Assembly: GCA_913774955.1 (NCBI GenBank)
Contig: CAJYKV010000015.1
Span: 248,001-312,000, forward strand
Direction: 5' to 3'
Length of the DNA: 64,000 bases
From: an uncultured Acidovorax sp.
GTDB lineage: Bacteria > Pseudomonadota > Gammaproteobacteria > Burkholderiales > Burkholderiaceae_C
Position numbers and translations under genes: made by a program. A model generated the notes under the pieces. It saw nothing but the letters and a program-made list of their open reading frames with translations, did not search any database and was not told the origin of the DNA. The first letter of the stretch is position 1. The number at the start of each line of letters is the position of its first letter. Shown here piece by piece: positions 10,121 through 19,356 of the stretch.

Positions 10121-10546
10121 ATGATGATTACCGTCCAAAAAGGATTCACCCTCATCGAGTTGATGATCGTCGTCGCGATCATCGGTATCCTGGCCGCCGT
10201 TGCATTGCCGGTGTATCGTGACTACACCATCCGGGCGCGTGTGTCGGAACTGATCCTGGCCGGCAGCTTTACGAAAACTTGCGCTGCCGAGGCAACCTCG
10301 CAGGGCGGCACCTCCGTTCCTGACGATATCAGCGCGAATTGCAGCGTTCCAGCCATTGGCAAGGTATCGCAGATTTCGGTAGCTGGTGGCGCGGGTGCGG
10401 GGATCACCGTCGTTGGCAATCCGAGCCTGGTCGGAGCCCCCGTGACCGTGGTGCTGTCGGGAGTGCTCGAGCCGGGAGGCAAGGTGCTTTCCTGGACCTG
10501 CTCCGGAACGCCCGTGCGCTACCTTCCCGCAGCCTGCAAAGGCTGA
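10121..10546 (+). CDS. type IV pilin, copy 2
   Basis: 141-residue pilin paralogous to the previous gene: leader MMITVQKG, then a nearly identical mature N-terminal helix ([20 protein letters not shown]) and a similar C-terminal disulfide region ([17 protein letters not shown]). The middle has diverged strongly. The start at 10121 follows an AGGGGGA ribosome site; the adjacent ATG at 10124 is also possible. It sits behind a strong terminator and no sigma-54 site is visible directly upstream, so it is probably expressed differently from copy 1. It could be an alternative major pilin or a minor subunit. Confidence 0.93.
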   Translation: MMITVQKGFTLIELMIVVAIIGILAAVALPVYRDYTIRARVSELILAGSFTKTCAAEATSQGGTSVPDDISANCSVPAIGKVSQISVAGGAGAGITVVGNPSLVGAPVTVVLSGVLEPGGKVLSWTCSGTPVRYLPAACKG

Positions 10547-10580
10547 TACACAATAGGACGACAGCAACCGGGTCCCGTGA

Positions 10581-10907
10581 ATGTCCATACTCCAGAGATT
10601 TTCTTTCCAGCGTGAGAAAAAGATGGCTGCTGGCTTGGCAGAGCATCTCGTGAAGAGCCTTCCCCCCAAGACCATCAGCGAGCGCATCCACACGCTGTCG
10701 GCGAACCGCATCACCCGGGTACTGGAGCAGGCGTTCGGCAAGCTGGGACAGGACGCCGAAACCGGGCGTGGCTTCTGGGGCAGATCCGTGCTGGCGAACA
10801 ACTTTCGCTGGGCCCTGAAAGACGCCGGGTATCCCAAGGAATTCATCGATGTCGCCGTCGAAGGCCTCATCGTCGAGGCATCCCGCCGTAAATCCGGCCC
10901 ACGCTGA
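10581..10907 (+). CDS. small hypothetical protein
   Basis: 108-residue basic, mainly helical protein with no signal peptide, transmembrane segment or motif I recognise. It lies 34 bp after pilin copy 2 and 21 bp before the large glycosyltransferase gene, in the same direction, so it may belong to the pilin/glycosylation unit. An alternative start at 10623 (MAAGLAEHL) follows a purine-rich GAGAAAAAG stretch and would give 94 residues; neither start is clearly better. I do not recognise the family. Coding is supported by high-GC codon style and compact spacing only. Confidence 0.65.
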   Translation: MSILQRFSFQREKKMAAGLAEHLVKSLPPKTISERIHTLSANRITRVLEQAFGKLGQDAETGRGFWGRSVLANNFRWALKDAGYPKEFIDVAVEGLIVEASRRKSGPR

Positions 10908-10928
10908 CGGCGTCGCTCTGCAAACAAC

Positions 10929-13922
10929 ATGCTGCTGGATTTCGCCAGGCGCTTGATGCGCCGTGCCTCCCATCCATTCGCCTCTCCTGCCCGGCCGACC
11001 GACGTGCAGGCGTTGCTCGACGAGGCCGTCAAGCTTTTCAGCAAGCGCAGGCTCCGGGAGTCGGTCGACGCCTGGAAGGCCTACCTGGAGCACCGGCCCC
11101 ACGATGTGGACGCCCTGAACAATCTGGGCGCGGCCCTGGCGACGGTGGGGCAGGAGGGCGAATCGATCCGCTATTTCGATCTGGCCTATTCGCTGGACGA
11201 CAGCCACCTGCCGTCGATTTCCAACTACGCCAACGTCCTCAAGAGCCGCAACCGGAGCGCGGAAGCGCTCGACCTGCTTGCCAAGGCACGCATCCAGTCC
11301 CCCGGGCTGGCTGGTATCCGCGCCAACTATGCGTCACTGCTGTTCTCTCTCGGCGAGGCGGAGTCGGCCATCGACCATACGCTGCATGCGTGGCTGGCTG
11401 ATTTCGACGGTCCGCGTGCTGTGGACCAGTATCTGTTCACGGCCACCTACGTGGAGCAGGACGAGGTACGACTGGCCGCGGAGCACAAATTCTGGGCGAG
11501 CACGCTGCTGCCCGGAGCGCATGAGATCGGTCCACCGCTTCCAGAGGTGCCCTCCTCACCGGAGCCCATCCTGGACCGCAAGCTGCGCATCGGGTACTGG
11601 TCGCCCGATCTGCGGGAGCATTCCGTCCGCTACTTCTTCCGGCCATTGCTGGAAGGGCACGATCGCAGCCGCCATGAGATTTATCTCTACCACGATCACT
11701 ATGCCCAGGACGCCCAAACGGCCCTGATCAAGGAGCACGCCGACCATTTCTTCGAAGTGGCGCCACTGAGCGACGATCAACTGGCCGAGTTGCTGCACAG
11801 CCACCAGCTGGATGTCTTGGTGGAACTGGCCGGCCACACGTCTTCCAACCGCCTGGACATGCTGCGCTACCGATTCGCGCCCCTGCAGGTCACCGGCCTG
11901 GGCTACCCTCCGACGACCGGACTGGCGAGCATCGATGCCAAATTGCTGGACCGGCATCTCCTAGATCCGGACATGCCGGCGCTGTACAGCGAAGCTCCCG
12001 CCATCCTTCCGCAATCGTTCTGGTGCTTCGATCCGAAGATGGAAATTCCTCTGCCTGTGGAGCCTCCCGTGCTGTCCAAGGGGTACATCACTTTCGGATG
12101 CTTCGGCAATATCGGCAAGGTGTCTTCGGAAACCATGCGCTGCTGGGCGCAGGTCCTGGCGCGGGTACCTGACAGCCGGCTGGTGATCCGCTCGGTGAAT
12201 TTCGGTGATCCGCTGCGCCAGGCAACCTTCGCGCAAGCACTCCACCGCTCGGGAGTCCCGGAAGACCGCGTCGATTTGCTGCCGCCCACGTCGCCGCGCG
12301 ATCTGTTTACGGCCTACGACGACATCGACATCGTGCTGGACACCTTCCCGTTCAACGGCGGGACGACGACCTGTTTCGCCACCTACTCCGGCGTGCCAGT
12401 GGTATCGCGCAAGGGGCGGGCCCTGGCATCGCGCATGGGCGAGTCGATCATGAAGAACCTGGGCGCCGACGCCTGGATCGTCGACAGTGCGCAAGCGTAC
12501 GTCGAGCAGGCCGTGCGGGGCGCGCAGGACACCGCGGAGCTCTCACGATTCCGGCGCGAAGCCCGCCAGCGGTACGAGTCCACGTCGTTGGGCAACGGCC
12601 GGATGTTCGCCCGCGACGTAGAGGCGTTCTACCGCCACTGGCTGGAATCGTCGCCGGAGCCCGTGGTGGAGCAGCCCAGCTATGTCCTGCCCGCGGAAGA
12701 ATTGGTGCGCCGTGCCCTGATCACACTGCGGTACGGCCAGTTCGCGGTGGCCCGGCGTATCGTGGATTACTGCCTTCAACTGCATCCGTACTGCGGCGCT
12801 GCGCATGTCCTGTGGACGGAGCGCCTCACCAGCCAGGGCCGCTTCGGCGAGGCCGCCCGCTACCTCCGGGAGCGCCGGGCCGGCTTTTCCGAAAAATCGG
12901 ATCAGTTCAAATCACTCGTCAACGAGGCACGGTTTCTCATCGTCGATGGCCAGATTGAACTGGCGGACGAAGCGGTACGGGCCCTGTACGATCACCGCCA
13001 TCTGAACCCGTCTCAGATTTCTCAACGGCATCTGCTGTGGTGTGCAATGGACGTGTTGTCCAGGAACAGCACGGCCGGCCGCAGGGACTGCGCCCTGCCG
13101 GGTGCTGGCCCGAAGCGGATCGCCGTGTGCATCGTGACGGAAGACGGCGCGGTTTTCGACAGGATTGCTGCGCGCCTGCGCCAGATGGAGCCGTTGCAGC
13201 ATGCAGAGGTGCGGTTCGTGCGGTGCGCATCGAACGCCAAATCGAGCGTGTACCAGCAGATCGTGCAGGGCGCAGAAGCGGACTGGCTCGTGTGCGTGCA
13301 CGCGAACGTCGATTTCTGGCGCGATGACCTCTGGTGGCAGTTGAATGCGGCCATGGCCCAATTCGACGTCGTGGGTTGCCACGGCTCCAGGCGCTGGAAC
13401 CAGTTGGACTGGCGGACCTGTTCGCAGGAGGACAAAGCCGGCGGCTACCTGATCCCGTCGGGTGAAAAACCGGGCTTCTGGGAGGTGTCGGCCTTGAGCC
13501 GTGAGCGGGGCGGATTGAGCGGGGGGTTACAGGTCGTGGACGGCTGCTTCATCGCCATCAACCTCCGCGCGTTGGATGGCGGTGAAGGACTGGAATTTCT
13601 GGCGGAACTGGAAGAGGCAGGTCCTTTGTTGGAAGAATATTTCAGCCACCGCGCCGCCAAGGCTGGCATGCGGGTCGGTGCCAGTGCATGCCTCGGTCTA
13701 TCGCTGGACTGGCGTGTAGCGCTCGACGACCGCTATCTGGGGCCCGCGCGGGTGTTCATCGCCGAGGCGCTGAAGCTGGATCCCTGGTTGTTTCCTGACG
13801 ATGAGAATACTGTCTGGTCTGTTTCGCTCCCCTCCGCCGAGCAAGCTGCCGCAGTCCTGCATGCGTTCATGCTGGATGAGCCCATGGATTCTTGCGCTCC
13901 CCCATCGACGACCCCTGAATAA
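10929..13922 (+). CDS. TPR / GT41 (OGT-SPINDLY-like) glycosyltransferase with C-terminal second glycosyltransferase-like domain
   Basis: 997-residue cytosolic protein. Residues about 20-200 are TPR-like helices (ALNNLGAALATVGQEGESIRYF, of which the NNLGAAL core is typical). About 215-570 is a GT41 catalytic region: KLRIGYWSPDLREHSVRYFF, VELAGHTSSNRLDMLRYR, ITFGCFGNIGKVS, and the donor-site segment DTFPFNGGTTTCFATYSGVP. A second helical repeat region follows (about 590-700). About 727-960 resembles the protein encoded by the next gene (StrF/GT2-like). GT41 enzymes add a sugar, usually GlcNAc, to Ser/Thr of cytosolic proteins. The position behind two Ser/Thr-rich pilins suggests pilin or another appendage protein as target; this is inference. 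Confidence 0.88.
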   Translation: MLLDFARRLMRRASHPFASPARPTDVQALLDEAVKLFSKRRLRESVDAWKAYLEHRPHDVDALNNLGAALATVGQEGESIRYFDLAYSLDDSHLPSISNYANVLKSRNRSAEALDLLAKARIQSPGLAGIRANYASLLFSLGEAESAIDHTLHAWLADFDGPRAVDQYLFTATYVEQDEVRLAAEHKFWASTLLPGAHEIGPPLPEVPSSPEPILDRKLRIGYWSPDLREHSVRYFFRPLLEGHDRSRHEIYLYHDHYAQDAQTALIKEHADHFFEVAPLSDDQLAELLHSHQLDVLVELAGHTSSNRLDMLRYRFAPLQVTGLGYPPTTGLASIDAKLLDRHLLDPDMPALYSEAPAILPQSFWCFDPKMEIPLPVEPPVLSKGYITFGCFGNIGKVSSETMRCWAQVLARVPDSRLVIRSVNFGDPLRQATFAQALHRSGVPEDRVDLLPPTSPRDLFTAYDDIDIVLDTFPFNGGTTTCFATYSGVPVVSRKGRALASRMGESIMKNLGADAWIVDSAQAYVEQAVRGAQDTAELSRFRREARQRYESTSLGNGRMFARDVEAFYRHWLESSPEPVVEQPSYVLPAEELVRRALITLRYGQFAVARRIVDYCLQLHPYCGAAHVLWTERLTSQGRFGEAARYLRERRAGFSEKSDQFKSLVNEARFLIVDGQIELADEAVRALYDHRHLNPSQISQRHLLWCAMDVLSRNSTAGRRDCALPGAGPKRIAVCIVTEDGAVFDRIAARLRQMEPLQHAEVRFVRCASNAKSSVYQQIVQGAEADWLVCVHANVDFWRDDLWWQLNAAMAQFDVVGCHGSRRWNQLDWRTCSQEDKAGGYLIPSGEKPGFWEVSALSRERGGLSGGLQVVDGCFIAINLRALDGGEGLEFLAELEEAGPLLEEYFSHRAAKAGMRVGASACLGLSLDWRVALDDRYLGPARVFIAEALKLDPWLFPDDENTVWSVSLPSAEQAAAVLHAFMLDEPMDSCAPPSTTPE

Positions 13923-14719
13923 TGCGTCCAGGCTTCTTTCTACACCGCACGGCGCAGCTGTTCCGTTCCACGTTGGACCGTTCGTTCGTCGGGCAGGTCA
14001 TTAACCGTGTGTACTTTGATCACCTGGAAAAAAGCAGTTCCATTTGCTTCGTCTCGGCGACCCGCATGCGGGAAGAGGACTTCTGGAATAAATCATTGTT
14101 GGGGAAACGGCTCAAGGGATGGAAGAGTCTGCCGAATGTCCGGATGCGTATCGCATTTGAGAATCGGCGGGGCTTGCCGGTTGTGTACAACGAAGCCATC
14201 GCCGAGGCCGATGCTGCAGACATACTGGTGTTCATCCACGATGACGCGTGGCTGCTGCAGCAAGACTCTCTGCAGGAAATCCAGCGTGGCCTGCGGCGCT
14301 TCGACATCGTGGGAATCGCCGGAAATCAACGAAGAACGCCGAAACAATTCGCCTGGTACCTGAGGCAGCCCGCAGAAGGCAGCCCAGTGCTGGACACGCC
14401 TTATCTTTCCGGCGCAGTTCACTACGGACAGATCTTCAAGACGGAAATCCACCAATTCGGCCCATGGCCTGCTGCCTGTGAGCTGCTCGACGGGGTCCTG
14501 ATGGCAGTGCGGGCGAAAACGCTGAAGCGGACCGGTTTAAGGTTCGACGAGCGCTTCGATTTTCATTTTTACGATCTGGATTTTTCCAGAACGGCACGGA
14601 AGAATGGATTGAGAGTAGGCACGTGGCCAATCCATTTGCTGCATGCGAGCCGCGGAGATCTGAATGACCCGAAGTGGCAGGATAATTGGGTGAAGTATCT
14701 GGGAAAGTGGAAGCAGTAG
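13922..14719 (+). CDS. StrF/GT2-like glycosyltransferase
   Basis: 265-residue soluble protein similar in layout to Glyco_tranf_2_5 (StrF) family proteins: DILVFIHDDAWLLQQD (about residues 98-113) with a DD pair in the place of the metal/nucleotide-sugar motif, then RRFDIVGIAGNQRR, and a C-terminal FDFHFYDLDFSRTARKNGL. Its ATG overlaps the stop of the preceding gene by one base (TAATG), so the two are translationally coupled. The C-terminal domain of the upstream protein looks paralogous. It is noticeably more A+T-rich than the housekeeping genes around it. It likely extends or initiates a glycan with the upstream enzyme; donor and acceptor are unknown. Confidence 0.82.
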   Translation: MRPGFFLHRTAQLFRSTLDRSFVGQVINRVYFDHLEKSSSICFVSATRMREEDFWNKSLLGKRLKGWKSLPNVRMRIAFENRRGLPVVYNEAIAEADAADILVFIHDDAWLLQQDSLQEIQRGLRRFDIVGIAGNQRRTPKQFAWYLRQPAEGSPVLDTPYLSGAVHYGQIFKTEIHQFGPWPAACELLDGVLMAVRAKTLKRTGLRFDERFDFHFYDLDFSRTARKNGLRVGTWPIHLLHASRGDLNDPKWQDNWVKYLGKWKQ

Positions 14720-14780
14720 AGCTGTTTTTCCATCTGGCGAGCGCTCGGATCATCGATACAACCCCTGCGCAGCCTTTGCC

Positions 14781-16487
14781 TTACCTGCGCCTCGCCCGCG
14801 TTTCTTTTTGAAGAGAGGGAGCGGGGGTTTCGGTGTCCAAGCCATCTGTCGCGAGCTCGCGGCGTAATTTGATGGTGATTTTTCCGAAGGTGGCTACGGG
14901 CACGTAATGGGCTTCGATGTAGTTATCAAGGAGGAAGACACCACTGCTGATCGCGCTCATATTGGGTTCTCTGACTTCATCCCAGCTGGTTTCGCTCCAT
15001 ACGAACTTGGGCTTGTTGGTGTCGAGGTCGTGCACCATTTTTTCCTGGATGAACAGGCTGTTTTGCAAACCAGGATCGAATTGGTACCAGTGCGTGGCAG
15101 GCTGCCGTTGGGACAGGAAATACACGGAAATGTCGTTGGAGAAGATCTTGTCGTGTCTTCCCGCGCCGACGAAAAGAGTGTCGTCGTAGGTGGTATGGTC
15201 GCGCAAAAACTGCAGGGCTTCCGCCCGTTGCTCGTATAGAAGGAAAAAGCCTTCTGCTTGGCTGCTGCCTGCAAGGATTTTCGTCCAGACCGGAATATAT
15301 GAGCGCAGTTTGACGGCTGCAAAAGAGGTCGTGGAAACCAGCAGGATCGAGGATAGGGAAATCGCGAGAAATCTATGTGTTTTCTTCCCGCCTGTAGAAT
15401 TGCAGCAGAGAGCCAGGAGCAGTATGCTGGGTATGAGGGCGATCTGCATGTGTTCCACGCTTGCCCTGACCATGCCGCGCATGAAGAATACGATGGTCAA
15501 AAAGCACAGTGCGAGAGAGAGAAGATAATGCTCCCTGTACGGTTTGGTAGAGGCTTCTTCGAGTCGACTTCCCAAAAGGAAGAGTACGGACGCTGCTATG
15601 ATCAGCAGGGGCATGTAAATCGATAGGCGAGGAAAATCTACCATCGAAACGATCTCCGTCAACGAAGGCATGGGCAGCCCGCGGGTCTGGCTGTAGTTCT
15701 TTGCGGAAAATTCAAAAATGTCGTGAATGAAGCCTTGCAAGGCGCCGTGGGCCTGCAGGTAGGCCAGCCAGAATCCGATGGGAATTGCCACCCCGGCGAT
15801 ATAATTTGCTGACGTCAATAGCGTGTGGCGGCTCAGTCTTTCCCGCTCTTTGCGGATGAAAATGGCAGTAAAAAATATGACCGCGATCTGCCCCAGAATT
15901 CCGTACATACCCACATCATATTTAAAAAGGAACGCGCAGCCCGTCAGGATTCCACACGCAAAACTAATGGGGCGGTAGCCGTCTTCGGACAGGGGGGCAA
16001 CCAGCATGGCTGTACTACACAGTATCAGTAAAAGTGCGGGGTACAGGGGATATCCGCTGATTCCAGCAGCGCTCAGCCATGTGAGAAGTGTGGCGGTCGC
16101 TATCCAGGTGATCGCCCGGCCCGCATGATTTCTCAGGATGATGTACGCTGCCAGGGTCAGGCCGGCGCGGATAAGGGCGTCATAAGCTTTCTCGGTGAGA
16201 ACGTCGGCCCCGAAAATATCGAAGAATTTTGATAGCAGCCAGAACTGGGCAGGCCCGTAATTCGCGTAGAAATCGCGATGGATGACCAGGCCGCGCCCCA
16301 TCTGGCTGGCGCCGGTCAGTATGATGCCCTCATCGTAAGGGTTGACGAACCGGTTCGACGAAAGAAAAACCAAGACGAATGCGAAAATAAATAGAAGAAT
16401 ATATTCTGTCCATCTTGCCCATAGATATCGCATGGATGGGTTCGCGCGCCGCATTTCAATGTCAGGCGGGCAGGCCGCGGAAGTCAT
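14781..16487 (-). CDS. GT39-like (GT-C fold) polytopic membrane glycosyltransferase
   Basis: 568-residue protein with roughly ten hydrophobic segments. The first periplasmic loop carries [18 protein letters not shown] and then [12 protein letters not shown], the DE-motif layout of ArnT/PMT-type GT-C enzymes that use lipid-linked sugars. The last 150 residues are a soluble domain. The start at 16487 is decided by an excellent Shine-Dalgarno sequence (AAGGAGGAAAAC then ATG) located inside the end of moaC, giving a 26-bp overlap. It is more A+T-rich than its neighbours and converges on the pilin-linked glycosyltransferases, which suggests an acquired surface-glycan island. The substrate is unknown. 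Confidence 0.78.
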   Translation of the reverse strand: MTSAACPPDIEMRRANPSMRYLWARWTEYILLFIFAFVLVFLSSNRFVNPYDEGIILTGASQMGRGLVIHRDFYANYGPAQFWLLSKFFDIFGADVLTEKAYDALIRAGLTLAAYIILRNHAGRAITWIATATLLTWLSAAGISGYPLYPALLLILCSTAMLVAPLSEDGYRPISFACGILTGCAFLFKYDVGMYGILGQIAVIFFTAIFIRKERERLSRHTLLTSANYIAGVAIPIGFWLAYLQAHGALQGFIHDIFEFSAKNYSQTRGLPMPSLTEIVSMVDFPRLSIYMPLLIIAASVLFLLGSRLEEASTKPYREHYLLSLALCFLTIVFFMRGMVRASVEHMQIALIPSILLLALCCNSTGGKKTHRFLAISLSSILLVSTTSFAAVKLRSYIPVWTKILAGSSQAEGFFLLYEQRAEALQFLRDHTTYDDTLFVGAGRHDKIFSNDISVYFLSQRQPATHWYQFDPGLQNSLFIQEKMVHDLDTNKPKFVWSETSWDEVREPNMSAISSGVFLLDNYIEAHYVPVATFGKITIKLRRELATDGLDTETPAPSLQKETRARRR

Positions 16488-16971
16488 GTTTTCCTCCTTG
16501 TTTTTCCTGCACCCGGATGTCCGTCATCGACATCTGCCTGTCAGCGGCCTTGCACATGTCGTAGATGGTCAGCAAAGCCACCTGCACCGCTGCCAATGCC
16601 TCCATCTCCACACCCGTTGGCCCCACGGTTTCCACGGTTGCGACGCATCGCACGGATGAGGTCACCGATTCCAAATCGAACTCCACGGCAACCCTCGTCA
16701 GCGCCAAAGGGTGGCATAGCGGAATCAGGTCACTGGTTTTCTTGGCAGCCATGATGCCGGCAATGCGCGCGATACCCAGAACGTCGCCCTTCTTGGCCGT
16801 CCCGGATGCGATCAGTGCCAGGGTTTCAGGCTTCATCTCGATGCGGCCGCTCGCAACGGCGACGCGGCGGGTCGCGGGCTTGCCGCCCACGTCGACCATG
16901 TGCGCCTGGCCCTGAGCGTCGAAATGGGTCAATGGCGAGGAGGCGGATGTAGGTTTTGGGCTGTCGCTCAT
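16462..16971 (-). CDS. moaC: cyclic pyranopterin monophosphate synthase
   Basis: 169-residue MoaC, which with MoaA converts GTP to cyclic pyranopterin monophosphate in molybdenum cofactor synthesis. Recognisable segments are [33 protein letters not shown] (about residues 70-88, containing the KK and LCHP active-site signature) and [14 protein letters not shown]. The length is standard. The start MSDSPKPTS was chosen over the upstream frame extension. The gene is divergent from the M48 protease gene, and its 3-prime end overlaps the following membrane protein gene by 26 bp. Confidence 0.96.
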   Translation of the reverse strand: MSDSPKPTSASSPLTHFDAQGQAHMVDVGGKPATRRVAVASGRIEMKPETLALIASGTAKKGDVLGIARIAGIMAAKKTSDLIPLCHPLALTRVAVEFDLESVTSSVRCVATVETVGPTGVEMEALAAVQVALLTIYDMCKAADRQMSMTDIRVQEKQGGKHDFRGLPA

Positions 16972-17123
16972 GGGTATGGGGGCGGCGGACAAGTCCACCT
17001 GCGCGAAACAATCGGAGGGGCAGGGCATCATACGGAACCGTGGGTGGCGTCCGCCGTTGGGGCGGAGTGCTGCGGCCATGGCTATGCGGGAGACATTGCG
17101 TGCCATCTCAACGAAAGGGGACC

Positions 17124-18890
17124 ATGGCGTTTACGACAAAAGCGTTGGTTGTCACAGTCGTCTCGGCCATGGCGCTGGGTGGCGCTGTGCCCGCCCGCGC
17201 CCAGGGCTCCCTCCCCACCCTCGGCGACGGCTCCGACATGACCACCAGCGACGAGCGGCGCCTGGGCGACCGGATCATCCGGGAGCTGTACCGTGATCCG
17301 GACTACATCGACGATGCCGTGCTCAATGAGTACATCCTGGGCATCTTCCTGCCGCTGGTGAAGGCGGCGCGGGAGCGGGGCGAGCTTCCGCCCGAGCTGG
17401 ACGAGCGCTTCGCGTGGGAGATCCTGCTGGGGCGGGACCGGACGGTGAACGCGTTCGCGCTGCCGGGCGGCTATTTCGGCGTGCATCTGGGGCTGATCGG
17501 GGTGGTGGCGACGCGGGACGAGCTGGCGTCCGTCATGGCGCACGAGCTGAGCCACGTCACGCAGCGGCACATTTCCCGGCTGATCACGCAGCAGAACCGC
17601 CAGGGGCCGCTGATGCTGGGGGCGATGGTGCTGGGCATGCTGGCGGCCGCGAAGAACCCGAATGCCGGGCAGGCGATGATGGTCGGGGGGCAGGCGCTGG
17701 CCGTGCAGAACCAGCTGAATTTCTCGCGCGACATGGAGCGGGAGGCCGACCGCGTGGGCTACGGCCTGATGGGCCCCGCGGGTTTCGCGCCGCAGGGGTT
17801 CGTGGCGATGTTCGACAAGCTGCAGCAGGCCAACCGGCTGAACGACAACGGCAGCTGGCCGTATCTGCGCAGCCATCCGCTCACCACGCAGCGGATCGCC
17901 GACATGCATGCGCGCCTGCCGCCCAGTGTGGCGAATGCGCCCCCGCCGGCGCCGACGCTGGAGCACGCGATGATGTCCGCGCGCGCGCGCGTGCTGGCCC
18001 GCCCGGGCGTGGACGTTTGGCGGCAGTGGGTGAACGAACCGCAGACCAGCGGATTCGCGGCGCAGCCGCTGGCCCGGCGGGTGGGCACGTTGTATGCCGC
18101 GTCGCTGAGCGCGTTGCAGCTGCAGGACACGGCGGCCGCGCGCACCGTGCAGCGCACGCTCCAGGAAGCCGTGCGGGGCGATGCCGCGGGCACGCGGCAG
18201 GCACACCTGCTGGGGGCGGAGATCGAGCTGGCGGCGGGGCAGGCGGGGGCGGCGCTGGATCAGCTGGCCGTGTTGCCGGGCGGTGGCGCCGGCGCGGCGA
18301 CGGCATCGGCAACGGCAACGGCAACGGCAACGGCGGCGGGAGCAGGAGTGGGCGTTGGCGCGGGCGGCACCAGCCCGGGCGCCGCGCTGGCGGCGTCGGC
18401 ATCCGCGGCACCAGGCTCCACGGCGCCCAAGGGCGCAGGAGGCGCGGGTACAGGCAGCGGCGAAGCGCTGACGCTGGAATCCACCCAGGTGGCCCGTCCG
18501 GCCACGGCCGCCGCGGGGCCGGGCGCAGGGCGCCCGGAGATGATCCTGCGCACCCAGGCGCTGCTGCGCGAGAACCGGGTGGCGCCGATGACCGGTACGC
18601 TGCAGACCTGGGTCACGAACCATCCGCGCGATGCGTCGGTCTGGTATCTGCTCGCGGCGGCATGGCAGCAGCAGGGGCAGCCGCTGCGGGCCGTGCGCGC
18701 GGAGGCCGAGGCTCACGTCGCCCGGTACGACTATGCCGCGGCGGTGGACCGTTTCAAGGCCGGACAGGACATGGCCCGCAAGACGGGCAGCCGCGGGGGC
18801 GACCCTGCCGAGTACATCGAGGCCTCGATCATCGAGACGCGCCTGCGCGCGACCGAATCACTTCTTAAGGAACAGGCCGCCGAGCGCTGA
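17124..18890 (+). CDS. periplasmic M48 zinc metalloprotease, BepA-like, with TPR-like C-terminal half
   Basis: 588-residue exported protease. The start at 17124 follows AAAGGGG and gives a signal peptide ending in ARA. The M48 domain (about residues 30-290) has HELSH (His140, Glu141, His144) and the third zinc ligand Glu207 in EREAD, followed by [11 protein letters not shown]. BepA proteins degrade or assist assembly of outer membrane proteins such as LptD. The C-terminal half is Ala-rich and helical, interrupted at about residues 390-470 by a low-complexity Ala/Thr/Gly stretch that includes a hexanucleotide repeat. The 3-prime end overlaps the convergent small membrane protein gene by 33 bp. 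Confidence 0.92.
   Translation: MAFTTKALVVTVVSAMALGGAVPARAQGSLPTLGDGSDMTTSDERRLGDRIIRELYRDPDYIDDAVLNEYILGIFLPLVKAARERGELPPELDERFAWEILLGRDRTVNAFALPGGYFGVHLGLIGVVATRDELASVMAHELSHVTQRHISRLITQQNRQGPLMLGAMVLGMLAAAKNPNAGQAMMVGGQALAVQNQLNFSRDMEREADRVGYGLMGPAGFAPQGFVAMFDKLQQANRLNDNGSWPYLRSHPLTTQRIADMHARLPPSVANAPPPAPTLEHAMMSARARVLARPGVDVWRQWVNEPQTSGFAAQPLARRVGTLYAASLSALQLQDTAAARTVQRTLQEAVRGDAAGTRQAHLLGAEIELAAGQAGAALDQLAVLPGGGAGAATASATATATATAAGAGVGVGAGGTSPGAALAASASAAPGSTAPKGAGGAGTGSGEALTLESTQVARPATAAAGPGAGRPEMILRTQALLRENRVAPMTGTLQTWVTNHPRDASVWYLLAAAWQQQGQPLRAVRAEAEAHVARYDYAAAVDRFKAGQDMARKTGSRGGDPAEYIEASIIETRLRATESLLKEQAAER
18308..18331 (+). repeat. hexanucleotide repeat (GGCAAC)4 inside the M48 protease gene
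   Basis: Four perfect GGCAAC units, preceded by one imperfect unit (GGCATC), encode alternating Ala-Thr in the low-complexity linker of the protease. Because the unit is six bases, copy-number change would lengthen or shorten the linker without a frameshift. Confidence 0.85.
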
Positions 18891-19214
18891 TTCGATCAGC
18901 ATGCCGAGCACGGTGTAGATGAGCGAGCCGATCAGCGCCGCGGCGAAGCCATGCACCTGGAAGCTGTTGCCCAGCACCGAGGCGGCGGCCCAGAACATCA
19001 GCGCGTTGATGACGAAGAGGAACAGGCCCAGCGTGAGGATCGTGACGGGCAGCGTGAGCACGACCAGGATGGGCCGCAGCACGACGTTGAAGAGCCCGAT
19101 CACGAAGGCCGCGATCATGGCCGAGCCGAAGCTGCGCACTTCGACACCGCTGTACAGGTAGGTGACGCACAGCAGCGCGGCGGCGCTGAGCAGCCATTTG
19201 AGGAGGAGCTTCAT
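18858..19214 (-). CDS. four-helix small membrane protein (phage-holin superfamily IV type)
   Basis: 118-residue protein that is almost entirely membrane: four hydrophobic segments (about residues 5-22, 30-52, 57-80 and 88-113) with the pattern IGLFNVVLRPILVVLTLPVTI typical of Pfam phage_holin_4_2. Members are widespread in bacterial chromosomes outside prophages, and their function is poorly known. Start at 19214 (MKLLLKWLL); the longer open frame upstream is rejected. It converges with the M48 protease gene and the coding ends overlap by 33 bp. Confidence 0.85.
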   Translation of the reverse strand: MKLLLKWLLSAAALLCVTYLYSGVEVRSFGSAMIAAFVIGLFNVVLRPILVVLTLPVTILTLGLFLFVINALMFWAAASVLGNSFQVHGFAAALIGSLIYTVLGMLIESALGGLFLKK

Positions 19215-19356
19215 GGCGCAGGAGGATAGCACCGGGTGCCGGCTGCGCTGAAGGCGGACGTGCGCTCGGTGGTCGCCGCAGCTGCCATTGCCGCCGCCCC
19301 CGGTCGCGGGAAGGCGGCGCCGGCAGCGGCGCCAGCGGGCGGATGCCCCGGGGGAC

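Noticed and set aside
16956-17123. Upstream extension of the M48 protease from an earlier ATG
   Set aside because: It would bury the signal peptide 56 residues inside the protein and overlaps the start of moaC on the other strand.
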